Assembly: GCA_035472475.1 (NCBI GenBank)
Contig: DATIPA010000020.1
Coordinates: 1 to 13,779 of the forward strand
Direction: 5' to 3'
Source of the DNA: JAFAXD01 sp035472475
GTDB lineage: Bacteria; Pseudomonadota; Alphaproteobacteria; Rhizobiales; Xanthobacteraceae
DNA: 13,779 nt
Part shown: piece after piece, positions 6,781 to 13,779 of the stretch
How the letters are laid out: each line of letters begins with the position of its first letter
Position numbering within the stretch: position 1 is the first letter of the stretch
Program-made: the position numbers and the translations under genes
The notes under the pieces: generated by a model
Seen by the model: the letters and a program-made list of their open reading frames with translations, nothing else
Databases searched by the model: none
What the model was told of the DNA's origin: nothing

Positions 6781-6941
6781 TCACGGCATGTCCGGGAATT
6801 CATAGAGGCGCCTCGGGTTGTCGCGCATGATCCGCTCGGCGCAACGGGGCGAGCCGACCGCGCTGAGGAAGTCGTCAACGAGGGCCGGATAGGACAGCGA
6901 TTGTGCGCACCGATGATGTGAACGTGGCTGTCGCAGCGCAT
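6781..6941 (-). pseudogene. Gutted amidohydrolase (COG2159-like): both ends kept, core lost
   Basis: From the ATG at 6941 the minus strand reads MRCDSHVHIIGAHNR, the metal-binding HxH start of an amidohydrolase_2 enzyme. Within about 17 codons the homology ends. One frame over, from about 6891, it reads SYPALVDDFLSAVG followed by RIMRDNPRRLYEFPDMP and a TGA at 6783-6781, the usual C-terminus of the same family (DNPxRLYxF). An intact enzyme has about 270-300 residues; only some 50 codons remain, in two frames, so catalysis is impossible. Relatives include 2-pyrone-4,6-dicarboxylate hydrolase and other lactonases, but the remnant is too short to choose. The start lies 10 bases after the dehydrogenase stop and the end 36 bases before the receptor gene, so it was once the middle gene of this set. 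Confidence 0.75.
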
Positions 6942-6951
6942 TGGCTGAGGC

Positions 6952-8007
6952 TCAGCCTATGCGCGCGGTAATTGCCCGGCCGGCTGCCCGCGTTCCAAGC
7001 TTGCCGCCGATGTCGGGCGTGGTCTCGCCGGCCGCGACCGCCGCCGCAACGGCCGCATCGATTGCGGCTGCGGCCGTCTCGAACGTCTTGGCTTGCCGCC
7101 GTCGCCCGTGCCACGCCAGCAGCAGCGCCGCGGACAAGATCAAGGACAACGGGTTCGCGATATCGCGCCCCGCAATATCCGGTGCCGAGCCGTGCGCGGC
7201 CTGCGCCATTGCATGCCCGCTGCCGGCGTTAAGCGATCCGCCCAGCCCGAGGCTTCCGGACAACTCGGCGGTGAGGTCCGACAGAATATCGCCGAACATG
7301 TTGGTGGTGACGATCACGTCGAAGCGCTGGGGGGCCCGCACCACGTGCGCCATCATGGCGTCGACGATGACATCATCGACCGTGATCCCGGGGAACTCGG
7401 CCGCGACCTTGCGGCATTCCTCGAGAAACAGGCCGTCGCCCAATTTAAGGACATTGGCCTTGTGCACGATGCTGACGTGTTGTCGGCGACGCGCCGCAAG
7501 CTCGAACGCCGCACGCGCGATCCGGTTGCAGCAGGCGCGTGTGATCCGCCGCAGCGAAATTGCGACGTCCCGGGTCACCAGGATCTCGCCGCTGCCTAGC
7601 TCCATGTTGCGGTCGGCGTAGAAACCTTCGGTGTTCTCCCGCACGACCACGAGGTCAAACGCGCCGACAGGGCTTCGCACGCTCGGATAAGTGCGCGCCG
7701 GGCGAATGTTCGCGAACAGGTCCAGGTTCTTGCGAAAGAACATCGACGGGTTGATTTCGCCGTGTGCTGCATCTTTGAAATCCGCCGTGGCCGTCGGACC
7801 GAGGATCAGCCCGTCGGCCTTGCGCGCCGCCGCCAGCACGTCCGGCCTGACGGTGGTGGCGTAGCGGCGCAGGCTCTCGTGGCCGACCACGTCCTCCTCG
7901 AGCTTAAGGCCAAGGCCGAAGCGATCTGATGCCGCGCGCAGCACCGCGAGCGTCGCCGCGGTTATTTCCGGGCCGATTCCATCGCCGGGAAGAACCAGGA
8001 TTTGCAT
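6952..8007 (-). CDS. Isocitrate/isopropylmalate dehydrogenase family protein
   Basis: A 351-residue beta-decarboxylating dehydrogenase that would oxidise a malate-type 2-hydroxy acid with NAD(P) and a divalent metal. Motifs in order: LPGDGIGPEI (5-14), RKNLDLFANIRPART (92-106, substrate-binding arginines), VVRENTEGFYAD (121-132), VHKANVLKLGDGLF (181-194, catalytic lysine), DAMMAH near 216-221, and FDVIVTTNMFGDILSDL (229-245) with the metal-binding aspartates. AHGSAPDIAG (271-280) is the cofactor-binding loop. Length is normal. It is not clearly LeuB: no leuCD genes are near, and the neighbours (amidohydrolase remnant, Bug receptor) fit a catabolic role such as a tartrate or alkylmalate dehydrogenase. 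The ATG at 8007 starts the first strand directly; the ribosome binding site is weak. It lies 53 bases after lpxK on the same strand. Confidence 0.88.
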   Translation of the reverse strand: MQILVLPGDGIGPEITAATLAVLRAASDRFGLGLKLEEDVVGHESLRRYATTVRPDVLAAARKADGLILGPTATADFKDAAHGEINPSMFFRKNLDLFANIRPARTYPSVRSPVGAFDLVVVRENTEGFYADRNMELGSGEILVTRDVAISLRRITRACCNRIARAAFELAARRRQHVSIVHKANVLKLGDGLFLEECRKVAAEFPGITVDDVIVDAMMAHVVRAPQRFDVIVTTNMFGDILSDLTAELSGSLGLGGSLNAGSGHAMAQAAHGSAPDIAGRDIANPLSLILSAALLLAWHGRRRQAKTFETAAAAIDAAVAAAVAAGETTPDIGGKLGTRAAGRAITARIG

Positions 8008-8060
8008 GCGTGCGCTTTCGACCCCGCTGGCGCTGATTATCTTGCGGCAGGTGTCCGACC

Positions 8061-9056
8061 TTACGCGGCCGTGACCGTCCGCAGCAATGTCCTGACCATG
8101 TCTTCGTTCTCGATGCGGAGCCCCACCGGCAGCGCGCTCGTTTTGTCCGCAAGGGCTGCAGTCTCTGCGTCACCGCGCATGCGCACGAGATCCTTTTCGG
8201 TCGTCACAAGGCCGAGCCCGTGGCGCTCGGCGATCTGGAATAAGCTCTCGGCCTCGGCGCGCGTGAACACATGGTGATCCGGAAAGCGGCGTGTTTGCGG
8301 TGCCGCGATGCCGGCGGCGGCGAGCGTTGCAAAGAATTTCTCGGGATAGGCGATCCCCGCGAACGCCAGCATCTTGCGGCCGGCGAGCGCCGCGACAGCA
8401 GCCGGCTCGGGCACTAGCGCCCCGCGCAGGATCGGCAGCCCGCGCGCCTGCGCGCGCGCGATCACTCCGCGTGCTGAAGCTTGTTCGTCTCCGAGCACCA
8501 GCAATGCGCCGGTATGCTCCAACTGGGCTTCGAGTGGCGCGCGCAAAGGCCCCGCCGGAAACACCAGCCCATTGCCAATGCCATACTCGCCGTCGAGCAC
8601 GACCAGCGAAAAGTCCTTGGCGAGTGATGGGTTCTGAAACCCATCGTCCATGACGATCACGTTCGCGCCGGCCGACACCGCAGCAGCAGCCCCGCGTACC
8701 CGATCGCGCGCCACGATGGTCGGCGCGGTTGCCGCGAGTAGCAACGGTTCATCGCCGACGTCGGCGGCCCGATGCGGCGGCCCAACGCGCACCGGGCCGG
8801 CAAGCGTGCCGCCATAGCCGCGCGTGAGGAAGAACGGCATCGAGCCCTGCGCCAGCAGCAGTTTCGCAATGGCGATGGCACTCGGTGTCTTGCCCGCACC
8901 GCCGACCGTGAGATTGCCGACGCAAATCACCGGAACGCCCGCGCGCGCACCGGTGTGCCCCATGCGCGCGCCGGCAACCGCGCCGTAGATCGCGGCGAGC
9001 GGAGCAAGCAGTCGCCCCGGCGCACCAGGCTGGCGCCAGAAGCGGGGCTCACGCAT
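8061..9056 (-). CDS. lpxK: Tetraacyldisaccharide 4'-kinase
   Basis: LpxK, 331 residues, phosphorylates the 4' position of tetraacyldisaccharide 1-phosphate to give lipid IVA at the inner membrane. The N-terminus MREPRFWRQPGAPGRLLAPL holds the membrane-facing helix, and VGNLTVGGAGKTPSAIAIA (47-65) is the Walker A loop. MDDGFQNPSL (136-145) carries the catalytic acidic pair, FPDHHVFT (258-265) and TTEKDLVR (285-292) are late family signatures. ATG 9056 is chosen because similarity starts there and it overlaps the waaA stop by 8 bases (ATGCGTGA), a sign of translational coupling; the open frame runs further upstream but only as the shadow of waaA. Order waaA then lpxK is common in alphaproteobacteria. 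Histidine after DDGFQ in some relatives is Asn here; I believe this is normal for this group. Confidence 0.95.
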   Translation of the reverse strand: MREPRFWRQPGAPGRLLAPLAAIYGAVAGARMGHTGARAGVPVICVGNLTVGGAGKTPSAIAIAKLLLAQGSMPFFLTRGYGGTLAGPVRVGPPHRAADVGDEPLLLAATAPTIVARDRVRGAAAAVSAGANVIVMDDGFQNPSLAKDFSLVVLDGEYGIGNGLVFPAGPLRAPLEAQLEHTGALLVLGDEQASARGVIARAQARGLPILRGALVPEPAAVAALAGRKMLAFAGIAYPEKFFATLAAAGIAAPQTRRFPDHHVFTRAEAESLFQIAERHGLGLVTTEKDLVRMRGDAETAALADKTSALPVGLRIENEDMVRTLLRTVTAA

Positions 9057-10344
9057 GGTCTTCCATGCCAAGCTGCAGGAGATAAGGATCAAGCGCGGCA
9101 AGCGTACGCTCGAGCGCACCGCCCAGGGACTCGACAGTCTTTTGCCCAGCCGCGACAACGCGCCCGCGGGCCGCCTCGTCCCTGAGCCAATTGCCGGCCT
9201 GCGTTGTGAGGCGATCGGTGTCGCCAACGAGATCGGCGCCCCGGGCACCATCAAGCGCGGCGTAGATCTCGGCGAAATTGGAAATGAATGGCCCGTGCAG
9301 AATGGCTGCGCCGAGCTTGATCGCCTCAATCGGATTCTGCCCGCCATGGGCAATCAGCGAACCGCCCATGAACACGATCGGCGCGAGCCGATAGATCACG
9401 CCGAGTTCGCCGACCGTGTCGCACACGTAGACATCCGTTGCAGCGTCGGGCAGCGCGCCCGCCGAGCGTAGCGCGGCCTTGAGCCCGGCACCCGCGACGA
9501 GGGTCGCAATCTCGGCGCCGCGCTCCGGATGGCGGGGTACGATCAGCGTCAGCAGGCCCGGAAAGTTTGCACGCAGCCGCCGGTGCACGTCGATCATGAC
9601 TTGCTCTTCGCCCGGATGCGTCGACGCGGCGGCAACAATCGGCCGTCCCGCAAGTGCTCTTGCAAGCTCGTCGCGTTTGCGGCCGTCGACCGGAAGCGGT
9701 GGCACGTCGAGCTTGAGATTGCCGACGACCGTCACGTGGGAGGCGCCGAGATCGCCGTAGCGCTTCGCGTCGTCGCGCGAGCGCACCAGGCAAAGATCGA
9801 AGCGGCGCAGCAGTGCGCCGATCAGGCCGGGCATCAGTTGCCAGCGCTTGTAGGAACGTTCCGACAGCCGACCGTTGACCAGGATCAGCGGAATTCCGCG
9901 CCGCCCGCTCGCGGTGATGAGGTTCGGCCAGAGGTCGGATTCGACGAACAGCGCGAGGCTCGGATGCCAATGATCGAGAAAGCGCGTCACGAATCCCGGA
10001 ACGTCGAGCGGAATGAACTGATGGATGACGTCGGGCGGCAGCCGCTGACGGGCGATGCCGGCCGAGGTCACCGTACCCGACGTTACCAGCAGCGATAGCC
10101 CGCGCTCTCGGATGCGCTCGACCAGCGGAACGGCGGCGATCAGTTCACCGACGCTTGCACCATGCACCCACACGAGCGCGCCGTCCGGACGCGGCACTTC
10201 GGTTTCGCCGCGCCGCTCCGGAAGGCGGACGGAATGCTCCTTGCCGCGCCGCAGTCGATGGCGCAGCAGCTGGCCGGCGAACGGCGTCGCCACCTGTGTG
10301 GCGAGCCGATAAAGCGCAAGCGAGGGCGGCAACGCGTCGCTCAT
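9049..10344 (-). CDS. waaA: 3-deoxy-D-manno-octulosonic acid (Kdo) transferase
   Basis: WaaA (KdtA), 431 residues, transfers Kdo from CMP-Kdo to lipid A precursor at the inner membrane, starting the LPS inner core. After an N-terminal hydrophobic stretch (about 6-25) it has RLPERRGE (40-47), then VHGASVGE (60-67) with Glu67 at the catalytic base position of the family, FVESDLWPNL, LILVNGRLSERSY, and in the second GT-B domain GNLKLD, AASTHPGEE (~250), PRHPERG, DTVGELGVIYRLAPIVFMGGSL and GGQNPIEA, which form the CMP-Kdo site. The ATG at 10344 overlaps the preceding acyltransferase stop (ATGA), and its own stop overlaps lpxK. Whether it adds one or two Kdo residues cannot be read from the sequence. 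Confidence 0.95.
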   Translation of the reverse strand: MSDALPPSLALYRLATQVATPFAGQLLRHRLRRGKEHSVRLPERRGETEVPRPDGALVWVHGASVGELIAAVPLVERIRERGLSLLVTSGTVTSAGIARQRLPPDVIHQFIPLDVPGFVTRFLDHWHPSLALFVESDLWPNLITASGRRGIPLILVNGRLSERSYKRWQLMPGLIGALLRRFDLCLVRSRDDAKRYGDLGASHVTVVGNLKLDVPPLPVDGRKRDELARALAGRPIVAAASTHPGEEQVMIDVHRRLRANFPGLLTLIVPRHPERGAEIATLVAGAGLKAALRSAGALPDAATDVYVCDTVGELGVIYRLAPIVFMGGSLIAHGGQNPIEAIKLGAAILHGPFISNFAEIYAALDGARGADLVGDTDRLTTQAGNWLRDEAARGRVVAAGQKTVESLGGALERTLAALDPYLLQLGMEDHA

Positions 10345-11057
10345 CGGTTGGCTCCGCCCCCGTCGACGATCGTATAGGCCCGTTTGGTGACCGCGTTGAG
10401 TTCGGCCTCAAGCTCGGTTCGGTACTGTTCGAGGACTGCCGCATCGGCTTCGGGCGGAACCCGGATGAGCGGCCCGCCGACGATCGCCAGCCGGCTGAAC
10501 GGCAAGTTCAGCGCCGCATGATCCCAGGTTTTGAGTTCGACCCGACGGCTGGTTGCAAACGCTATCGAGGCAAGCGGACGTCCGGACAGGGCGGCGAGCC
10601 GGATAATTCCTTCGCGGGCAACGCGCGCGATCTTGGGAACATCCGCCGTCATCGCCACCGTATATCCCTCCCTGAGTGCATCGAGCATCGCCACGAAGGC
10701 GCCGACCCCGCCTTTGCGGTCGAATCGCACGCCTTGGTCGCCGGACCCTCGGATGGTGCCAATGCCAAGTCTTTCCGCGGCGATGGCGTTGATTTCAGCG
10801 TCGCGGTGGCGCGAGATCAAGACCCTGGCGCGGTGCTTGGGATGGTCCTGCTGCAGGAACGGCACCATGAAGTGTTGCCCGTGCCACATTGCGAGGATGA
10901 TCGGCAAATCAGGCTCGATGAGCTCGTAAACGTCCGGCGGTTCCAGGATCACGCGCGACGTCGCCCACACCAATCGCAGGTAATAGGCCCCGCTGGTGCC
11001 CAGCGCATTCTGAAAGGCGCGTGAGTGGGTAACGCGCCTGACGATCCTCCGCCTCAT
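10341..11057 (-). CDS. DUF374 lysophospholipid-acyltransferase-like protein
   Basis: A 238-residue protein of the DUF374 family, related to PlsC-type acyltransferases. The key block is ILAMWHGQHFMVPFL (54-68) followed by ISRHRDAEINAIAAERLGIG (81-100) and TIRGSGDQG (101-109); then VAMTADVPKIARVAREGIIRLAALSGRPL (134-162), corresponding to the DGP.G segment of relatives but with DVP here. The N-terminus is basic (MRRRIVRRV), suggesting contact with the inner membrane face; no clear signal peptide. It overlaps DUF4170 by ATGA upstream and waaA by ATGA downstream, so it is made in step with the lipid A enzymes. A role in acylating lipid A or a precursor is suggested by context, but activity for DUF374 members is not settled and the donor is unknown. 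Confidence 0.85.
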   Translation of the reverse strand: MRRRIVRRVTHSRAFQNALGTSGAYYLRLVWATSRVILEPPDVYELIEPDLPIILAMWHGQHFMVPFLQQDHPKHRARVLISRHRDAEINAIAAERLGIGTIRGSGDQGVRFDRKGGVGAFVAMLDALREGYTVAMTADVPKIARVAREGIIRLAALSGRPLASIAFATSRRVELKTWDHAALNLPFSRLAIVGGPLIRVPPEADAAVLEQYRTELEAELNAVTKRAYTIVDGGGANR

Positions 11058-11305
11058 CGCGCTCTTGATTGCTTGTTCTCGTCCGGATCGAGCAACCGGT
11101 GCATGTGGACGATGAAATAGCGCACGAGTGCGTTATCAACGGTCTGCTGGGCCTTCGCCTTCCAGGCCGCATGCGCGGCGGCGTAGTTCGGATAGATGCC
11201 GACGATGTCCAGCTTCGACAGATCCTTGAACTCTATGTCGTCGAGGTTCACCAACTCGCCGCCAAAGACGAGATGCAGCAGCGGCTTCGCGGGTTCGGCA
11301 GGCAT
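11054..11305 (-). CDS. DUF4170 small protein of the lipid A operon
   Basis: An 83-residue soluble protein with the DUF4170 pattern: LHLVFGGELVNLDDIEFKDL (10-29), KLDIVGIYPNYAAAHAAWKAKAQQTVDNALVRYFIVHMHRLLDP. No membrane segment or signal peptide is seen. AGGGGA (11317-11312) gives a good ribosome binding site for the ATG at 11305. Its stop overlaps the start of the DUF374 acyltransferase gene by ATGA, so translation is probably coupled. The 122 bases upstream (11306-11427) separate it from the phosphatase gene and could hold a promoter, but I cannot point to one. The function of DUF4170 is unknown; the constant company of lipid A genes suggests a structural or regulatory role there. Confidence 0.85.
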   Translation of the reverse strand: MPAEPAKPLLHLVFGGELVNLDDIEFKDLSKLDIVGIYPNYAAAHAAWKAKAQQTVDNALVRYFIVHMHRLLDPDENKQSRAR

Positions 11306-11427
11306 CGGAGTCCCCTGAGAAGAAAATCATGCGGGCATGGACGGCCATAATCGACCGTGTTCGTCGCGCATTCCTCCCAAAACCTTGTGCGGTGGATTTG
11401 AAGTTCCCCTCACCATCGGGACACCCG

Positions 11428-12210
11428 CTATTTGTTCAACAAGTCGCGCAGCACTCGGTGCCGCGACTGCCCGGCAGCCAGCAGCGGTCCATGAATCGGC
11501 TCCATGCGATTATAGACAATGCGTTCGTCCGCAAATGTTGTCAGTACCCCGGCAGCTTCGTGCACCAAAAGATCGGCCGCCGCAAGGTCCCAGTCGTGGC
11601 TGTTGGCGCCGGACAGGGCGGCATCGAGCCGCCCTTGTGCCACCCGGGCGAACCGCAATGCGAGCGAGTGTACGCGCGGCAGCGCGATGATGGTTGGCGC
11701 CATGGCGGTGAGTTGTTCGGTGATCCGCCGCGGCCCGCTGATGCGCGCACCCTCGAGGCTGTGGCCGTCGCTTGCCCGCAGCCGTTGCCCGTTGCAAGTC
11801 GCCCGCTCCGCGATAACCGCGCTGAAGAATTCGTTCTCGGCGGGGGCGAACAACGCGGCAATCACCGGACGGCCGTCCTCCACCAGTGCAGCCGATATCG
11901 TCCAGTCCAAAAGTCCCGCGATATAGGCGCGCGTGCCGTCGATGGGGTCGACGACCCACACTCGGCGCCGGTCCAGTCGCGACCGGTCATCGTCGGTCTC
12001 CTCGGACAGCCAGCCGGCGTCCGGCGCGATCCCGTGCAAACGGTCCCGCAGCAAGTGGTCGACCGCAATGTCGGCTTCCGACACCGGGGAATCCTTGCCT
12101 TTGGTCCAGTGTTTGAGCGCGCTGTTGAACGTCGTCAGCGCAAGGTCGCCGGCGTCGCGTACGGCCCGGGCGAGCGCTGCAGCGATTTCGGCACGCTCAG
12201 ATGCCGGCAA
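11428..12210 (-). CDS. CysQ/inositol monophosphatase-family phosphatase
   Basis: A 260-residue Mg-dependent, lithium-sensitive-type phosphatase. Motifs: SPVSEADIAVD (41-51), WLSEETDDD (67-75; Glu70/71 metal ligand), WVVDPIDGTRAYI (85-97; Asp88 and Asp91 metal ligands) and SHDWDLAAADLLVHEAAG (204-221; Asp208 metal ligand). The sequence is closer to 3'(2'),5'-bisphosphate nucleotidase (CysQ, which clears PAP from sulfate assimilation) than to inositol phosphatases, but this is judgement. The start is TTG at 12210, preceded by GAGGG at about 8 bases; the gene overlaps the tldE stop by 14 bases, consistent with translational coupling. No later in-frame start keeps the first helix. Paired tldE-cysQ genes ahead of waaA/lpxK recur in this bacterial group as far as I recall. 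Confidence 0.88.
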   Translation of the reverse strand: MPASERAEIAAALARAVRDAGDLALTTFNSALKHWTKGKDSPVSEADIAVDHLLRDRLHGIAPDAGWLSEETDDDRSRLDRRRVWVVDPIDGTRAYIAGLLDWTISAALVEDGRPVIAALFAPAENEFFSAVIAERATCNGQRLRASDGHSLEGARISGPRRITEQLTAMAPTIIALPRVHSLALRFARVAQGRLDAALSGANSHDWDLAAADLLVHEAAGVLTTFADERIVYNRMEPIHGPLLAAGQSRHRVLRDLLNK

Positions 12211-13549
12211 CGGTCAGTCCCTCGATCCGGATCGTCGGTGCGTTGGTTCCGTAGCGGAATTTGAGATCGTTGGCGGGCATGAGCGACGCAAAGATCTCAT
12301 TGAGATGGCCCGCTATCGTGATCTCGCTCACCGGATAGGTCAGCTCGCCGCGCTCGATCCAGAAACCCGATGCGCCGCGACTGTAGTCGCCGGTGACCAT
12401 GTTGACGCCCATCCCGATGAGGTCGGTGACGTAGAAACCGTCGGCAATGTCTTCGATCAGTTCCCTGGCGGTGACCGCGCCGGGCGCGAGGTGGAGATTG
12501 GATGGTGCCGGCGAGGGGGTTGTCGAGACACCGCGGCTGGCATGTCCGGTGCTTTTGAGGCCGAGCTCGCGCGCCGTCGCACAATCGAGGATCCAGGTTT
12601 TCAGCACACCGTTCTCGACCAGCGCGCGCCGCTCGCCAGCGACGCCTTCGGCGTCGAACGGGTGCGAGCCGAGGCCGCGCTTGCGCAGCGGGTCATCGAT
12701 GATGTCGATGCCAGGCCTGAAGATCTGCTGCCCGAGCTGGTCTTTCAGGAAGCTGGTACCGCGAGCGATCGCGGCCCCGTTGATCGCGGATGCCAGGTGT
12801 CCAACGAGCGAGCCCGCGACCCGCGGTTCGAATACGACCGGCACCTTCCGGGTCGCGACCTTGCGCGGGTTGAGCCGACGCGCCGCCCGTTCACCGGCGG
12901 CGCGTCCGATCGCTTCGGGCTGCTCGAGATCGGCGGCGTGAATCGCCGACGCAAAATCGTAGTCGCGCTCCATGCCGGTGCCCTCGCCGGCAATAGCCTG
13001 CATGGCGATGCCGTGACGTGAGCCCAAATAGGCGTGCGCAAACCCGCTGCTGGTCACCAGCACCATGCCGCCAATCCCGGCCGATGCCGACGCGCCGCCC
13101 GACTTGCTCACACCCTTCACCGCAAGCCCCGCCGTCTCGGCGGCTCGCGCCATATCTTCGAGCGCCTTCACCGAGGGGAGCTTGGAATCCAGCATGTCGA
13201 GGTCAGGAATGACCTGGGCGAGCAGTTCCGGTTCGGCGAGGCCCGCGAAACGGTCCTCGGGTGTGGCGCGCGCCATTGCGACGGCGCGCTCGGCCAGCGC
13301 TCCGGCGTTCGCACCGGAAAAGTCGTTGGTCGAAACGACCGCCTGTTTGTGGCCGACAAACACCCGTAGGCCGAGGTCGTCGCCTTCGGAGCGCTCCGAT
13401 TCCTCGACGGTGCCGTCGCGGACTTCGACCGATTGCGAGATGCCGCGGGTGGCAATCGCATCGGCCGCGTCGGCGCCGGCGCGGCGGGCGGCGGCGACCA
13501 GACGTTCGGCGAGATCGGTGAGCGCGGTTTGATCGAAAAGCGCGTCCAT
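12197..13549 (-). CDS. pmbA: TldE/PmbA-family metalloprotease subunit
   Basis: A 450-residue TldE (PmbA) protein. With TldD it forms a heterodimeric protease that trims modified peptides (for example microcin B17 precursor) and unfolded chains inside its cavity; the zinc HExxxH site is in TldD, and no such site occurs here, as expected for TldE. Visible features: early LAERLVAAARRAGADAADA, RDGTVEESERSEGDDLGLRVFVG, PVVFEPRVAGSLVGHL, GSHPFDAEGVAG, LKSTGHASRG and the C-terminal signature MVTGDYSRGASGFWIERGEL (384-403) with PVSEITIAGHLNEIF. The ATG at 13549 is chosen because family similarity begins at MDALFDQ; an in-frame ATG at 13639 would add 30 unconserved residues. No strong ribosome binding site is seen for either. 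The partner tldD is not in the window, which is usual. Confidence 0.92.
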   Translation of the reverse strand: MDALFDQTALTDLAERLVAAARRAGADAADAIATRGISQSVEVRDGTVEESERSEGDDLGLRVFVGHKQAVVSTNDFSGANAGALAERAVAMARATPEDRFAGLAEPELLAQVIPDLDMLDSKLPSVKALEDMARAAETAGLAVKGVSKSGGASASAGIGGMVLVTSSGFAHAYLGSRHGIAMQAIAGEGTGMERDYDFASAIHAADLEQPEAIGRAAGERAARRLNPRKVATRKVPVVFEPRVAGSLVGHLASAINGAAIARGTSFLKDQLGQQIFRPGIDIIDDPLRKRGLGSHPFDAEGVAGERRALVENGVLKTWILDCATARELGLKSTGHASRGVSTTPSPAPSNLHLAPGAVTARELIEDIADGFYVTDLIGMGVNMVTGDYSRGASGFWIERGELTYPVSEITIAGHLNEIFASLMPANDLKFRYGTNAPTIRIEGLTVAGI

Positions 13550-13746
13550 GATGTGAAAGGATTTATGGGCGCGTCCGCACGATGGCAAGCGGCCGATTGA
13601 GCTCGTATCCCGGAAACTGAGCAGCACGAAGCGGTGCAAAGCGGCTGTCAGGGATCCATGACCCCGATCCGGCGCGTTGTCGCGAGACCTGTGGCTATGG
13701 GTTCCGGGCTCGCCGCGTGACGTAGGAGCTTTTGCGGGCGAATCGC
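13550..13746. other. Intergenic region upstream of pmbA
   Basis: Nearly 200 bases without a gene, expected to hold the promoter of the pmbA-to-lpxK run, although no convincing -35/-10 pair stands out. The part at about 13645-13725 (around GGATCCATGACCCC and GGGTTCCGGGCTCGCCGCG) resembles, from memory, degraded copies of intergenic repeats seen in Bradyrhizobium-like genomes. No RNA gene was recognised. Confidence 0.4.
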
Positions 13747-13779
13747 TTATTCAACCTTGATGTTCGCCGCGCGAACCAC
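13747..13779 (-). CDS. C-terminal end of a probable Bug-type receptor (partial)
   Basis: The minus strand enters the window reading VVRAANIKVE and stops at TAA (13749-13747). Bug/TctC receptors very often end in a segment such as WxxVVKAANIKVD, so this is likely the tail of a second such protein whose body lies beyond the window edge. Ten residues are too few for certainty, and any other minus-strand gene ending here would fit the frame. Confidence 0.45.
   Translation of the reverse strand: MVRAANIKVE

Noticed and set aside
6943..6957. Palindrome GGCTGAG-G-CTCAGCC at the dehydrogenase stop
   Set aside because: A one-base loop cannot form an RNA hairpin of full length, and the arms are short; probably chance, though an operator role is not excluded.
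6952..8007. Calling the dehydrogenase LeuB or isocitrate dehydrogenase
   Set aside because: Only superfamily motifs can be verified, and no leucine or TCA genes are nearby, so no specific symbol is given.
11329..13021. Long plus-strand open frames opposite the phosphatase and tldE genes
   Set aside because: They mirror well-recognised minus-strand genes and show only the arginine-rich composition typical of antisense frames.
1..13779. CRISPR array, tRNA genes, prophage or toxin-antitoxin genes
   Set aside because: No regularly spaced repeats, cloverleaf signatures or phage/toxin families were recognised on either strand.

Overview
The window is GC-rich and looks like an alphaproteobacterial chromosome of the order Hyphomicrobiales (Rhizobiales), near Bradyrhizobium, Rhodoplanes or Pseudolabrys. 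The grounds are an alpha-type RNase P RNA, a Kdo/lipid A gene block that includes DUF4170 and DUF374 proteins, several solute receptors of the TRAP and Bug families, and the dispersed palindrome beginning GAGCATGATC. This placement is inferred from gene content; no database search was possible.

Layout. Positions 1-312 hold a decayed TRAP-transporter permease: the start of a DctQ-like protein runs into the last residues of a DctM-like protein. A two-part palindromic repeat follows (312-436), then an intact TRAP solute receptor (465-1439). Next comes a small GIY-YIG nuclease gene (1599-1904) bracketed by two REP-like repeats in opposite orientation. On the minus strand follow RNase P RNA with its own terminator and promoter (2016-2507) and an AmpD/AmiD-type N-acetylmuramoyl-L-alanine amidase (2524-3282). 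On the plus strand a PiT phosphate transporter (3436-5052) is followed 24 bases later by a CBS-CBS-BON protein (5077-5751).

From 5767 to the end everything reads on the minus strand. In transcription order the genes are: the last codons of a Bug-type receptor (13779-13747), a TldE/PmbA protein, a CysQ/IMPase-like phosphatase, DUF4170, a DUF374 acyltransferase, waaA and lpxK, then an isocitrate/isopropylmalate-type dehydrogenase, a gutted amidohydrolase and a Bug-type receptor. DUF4170, DUF374, waaA and lpxK are joined by 4-8 base overlaps and form the inner-core/lipid A unit. WaaA adds Kdo to lipid A precursor and LpxK phosphorylates the 4' position. The dehydrogenase, amidohydrolase and receptor look like a small organic-acid catabolic set whose middle gene has lost its core.

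Two genes (the dctQ/dctM junction and the amidohydrolase) keep only their two ends, each with a frame change. This indicates internal deletion in catabolic and transport genes next to intact housekeeping genes. The least explained structure is the GIY-YIG gene between inverted REP-like repeats, which resembles in layout the REP/RAYT units of other bacteria but carries a different nuclease.
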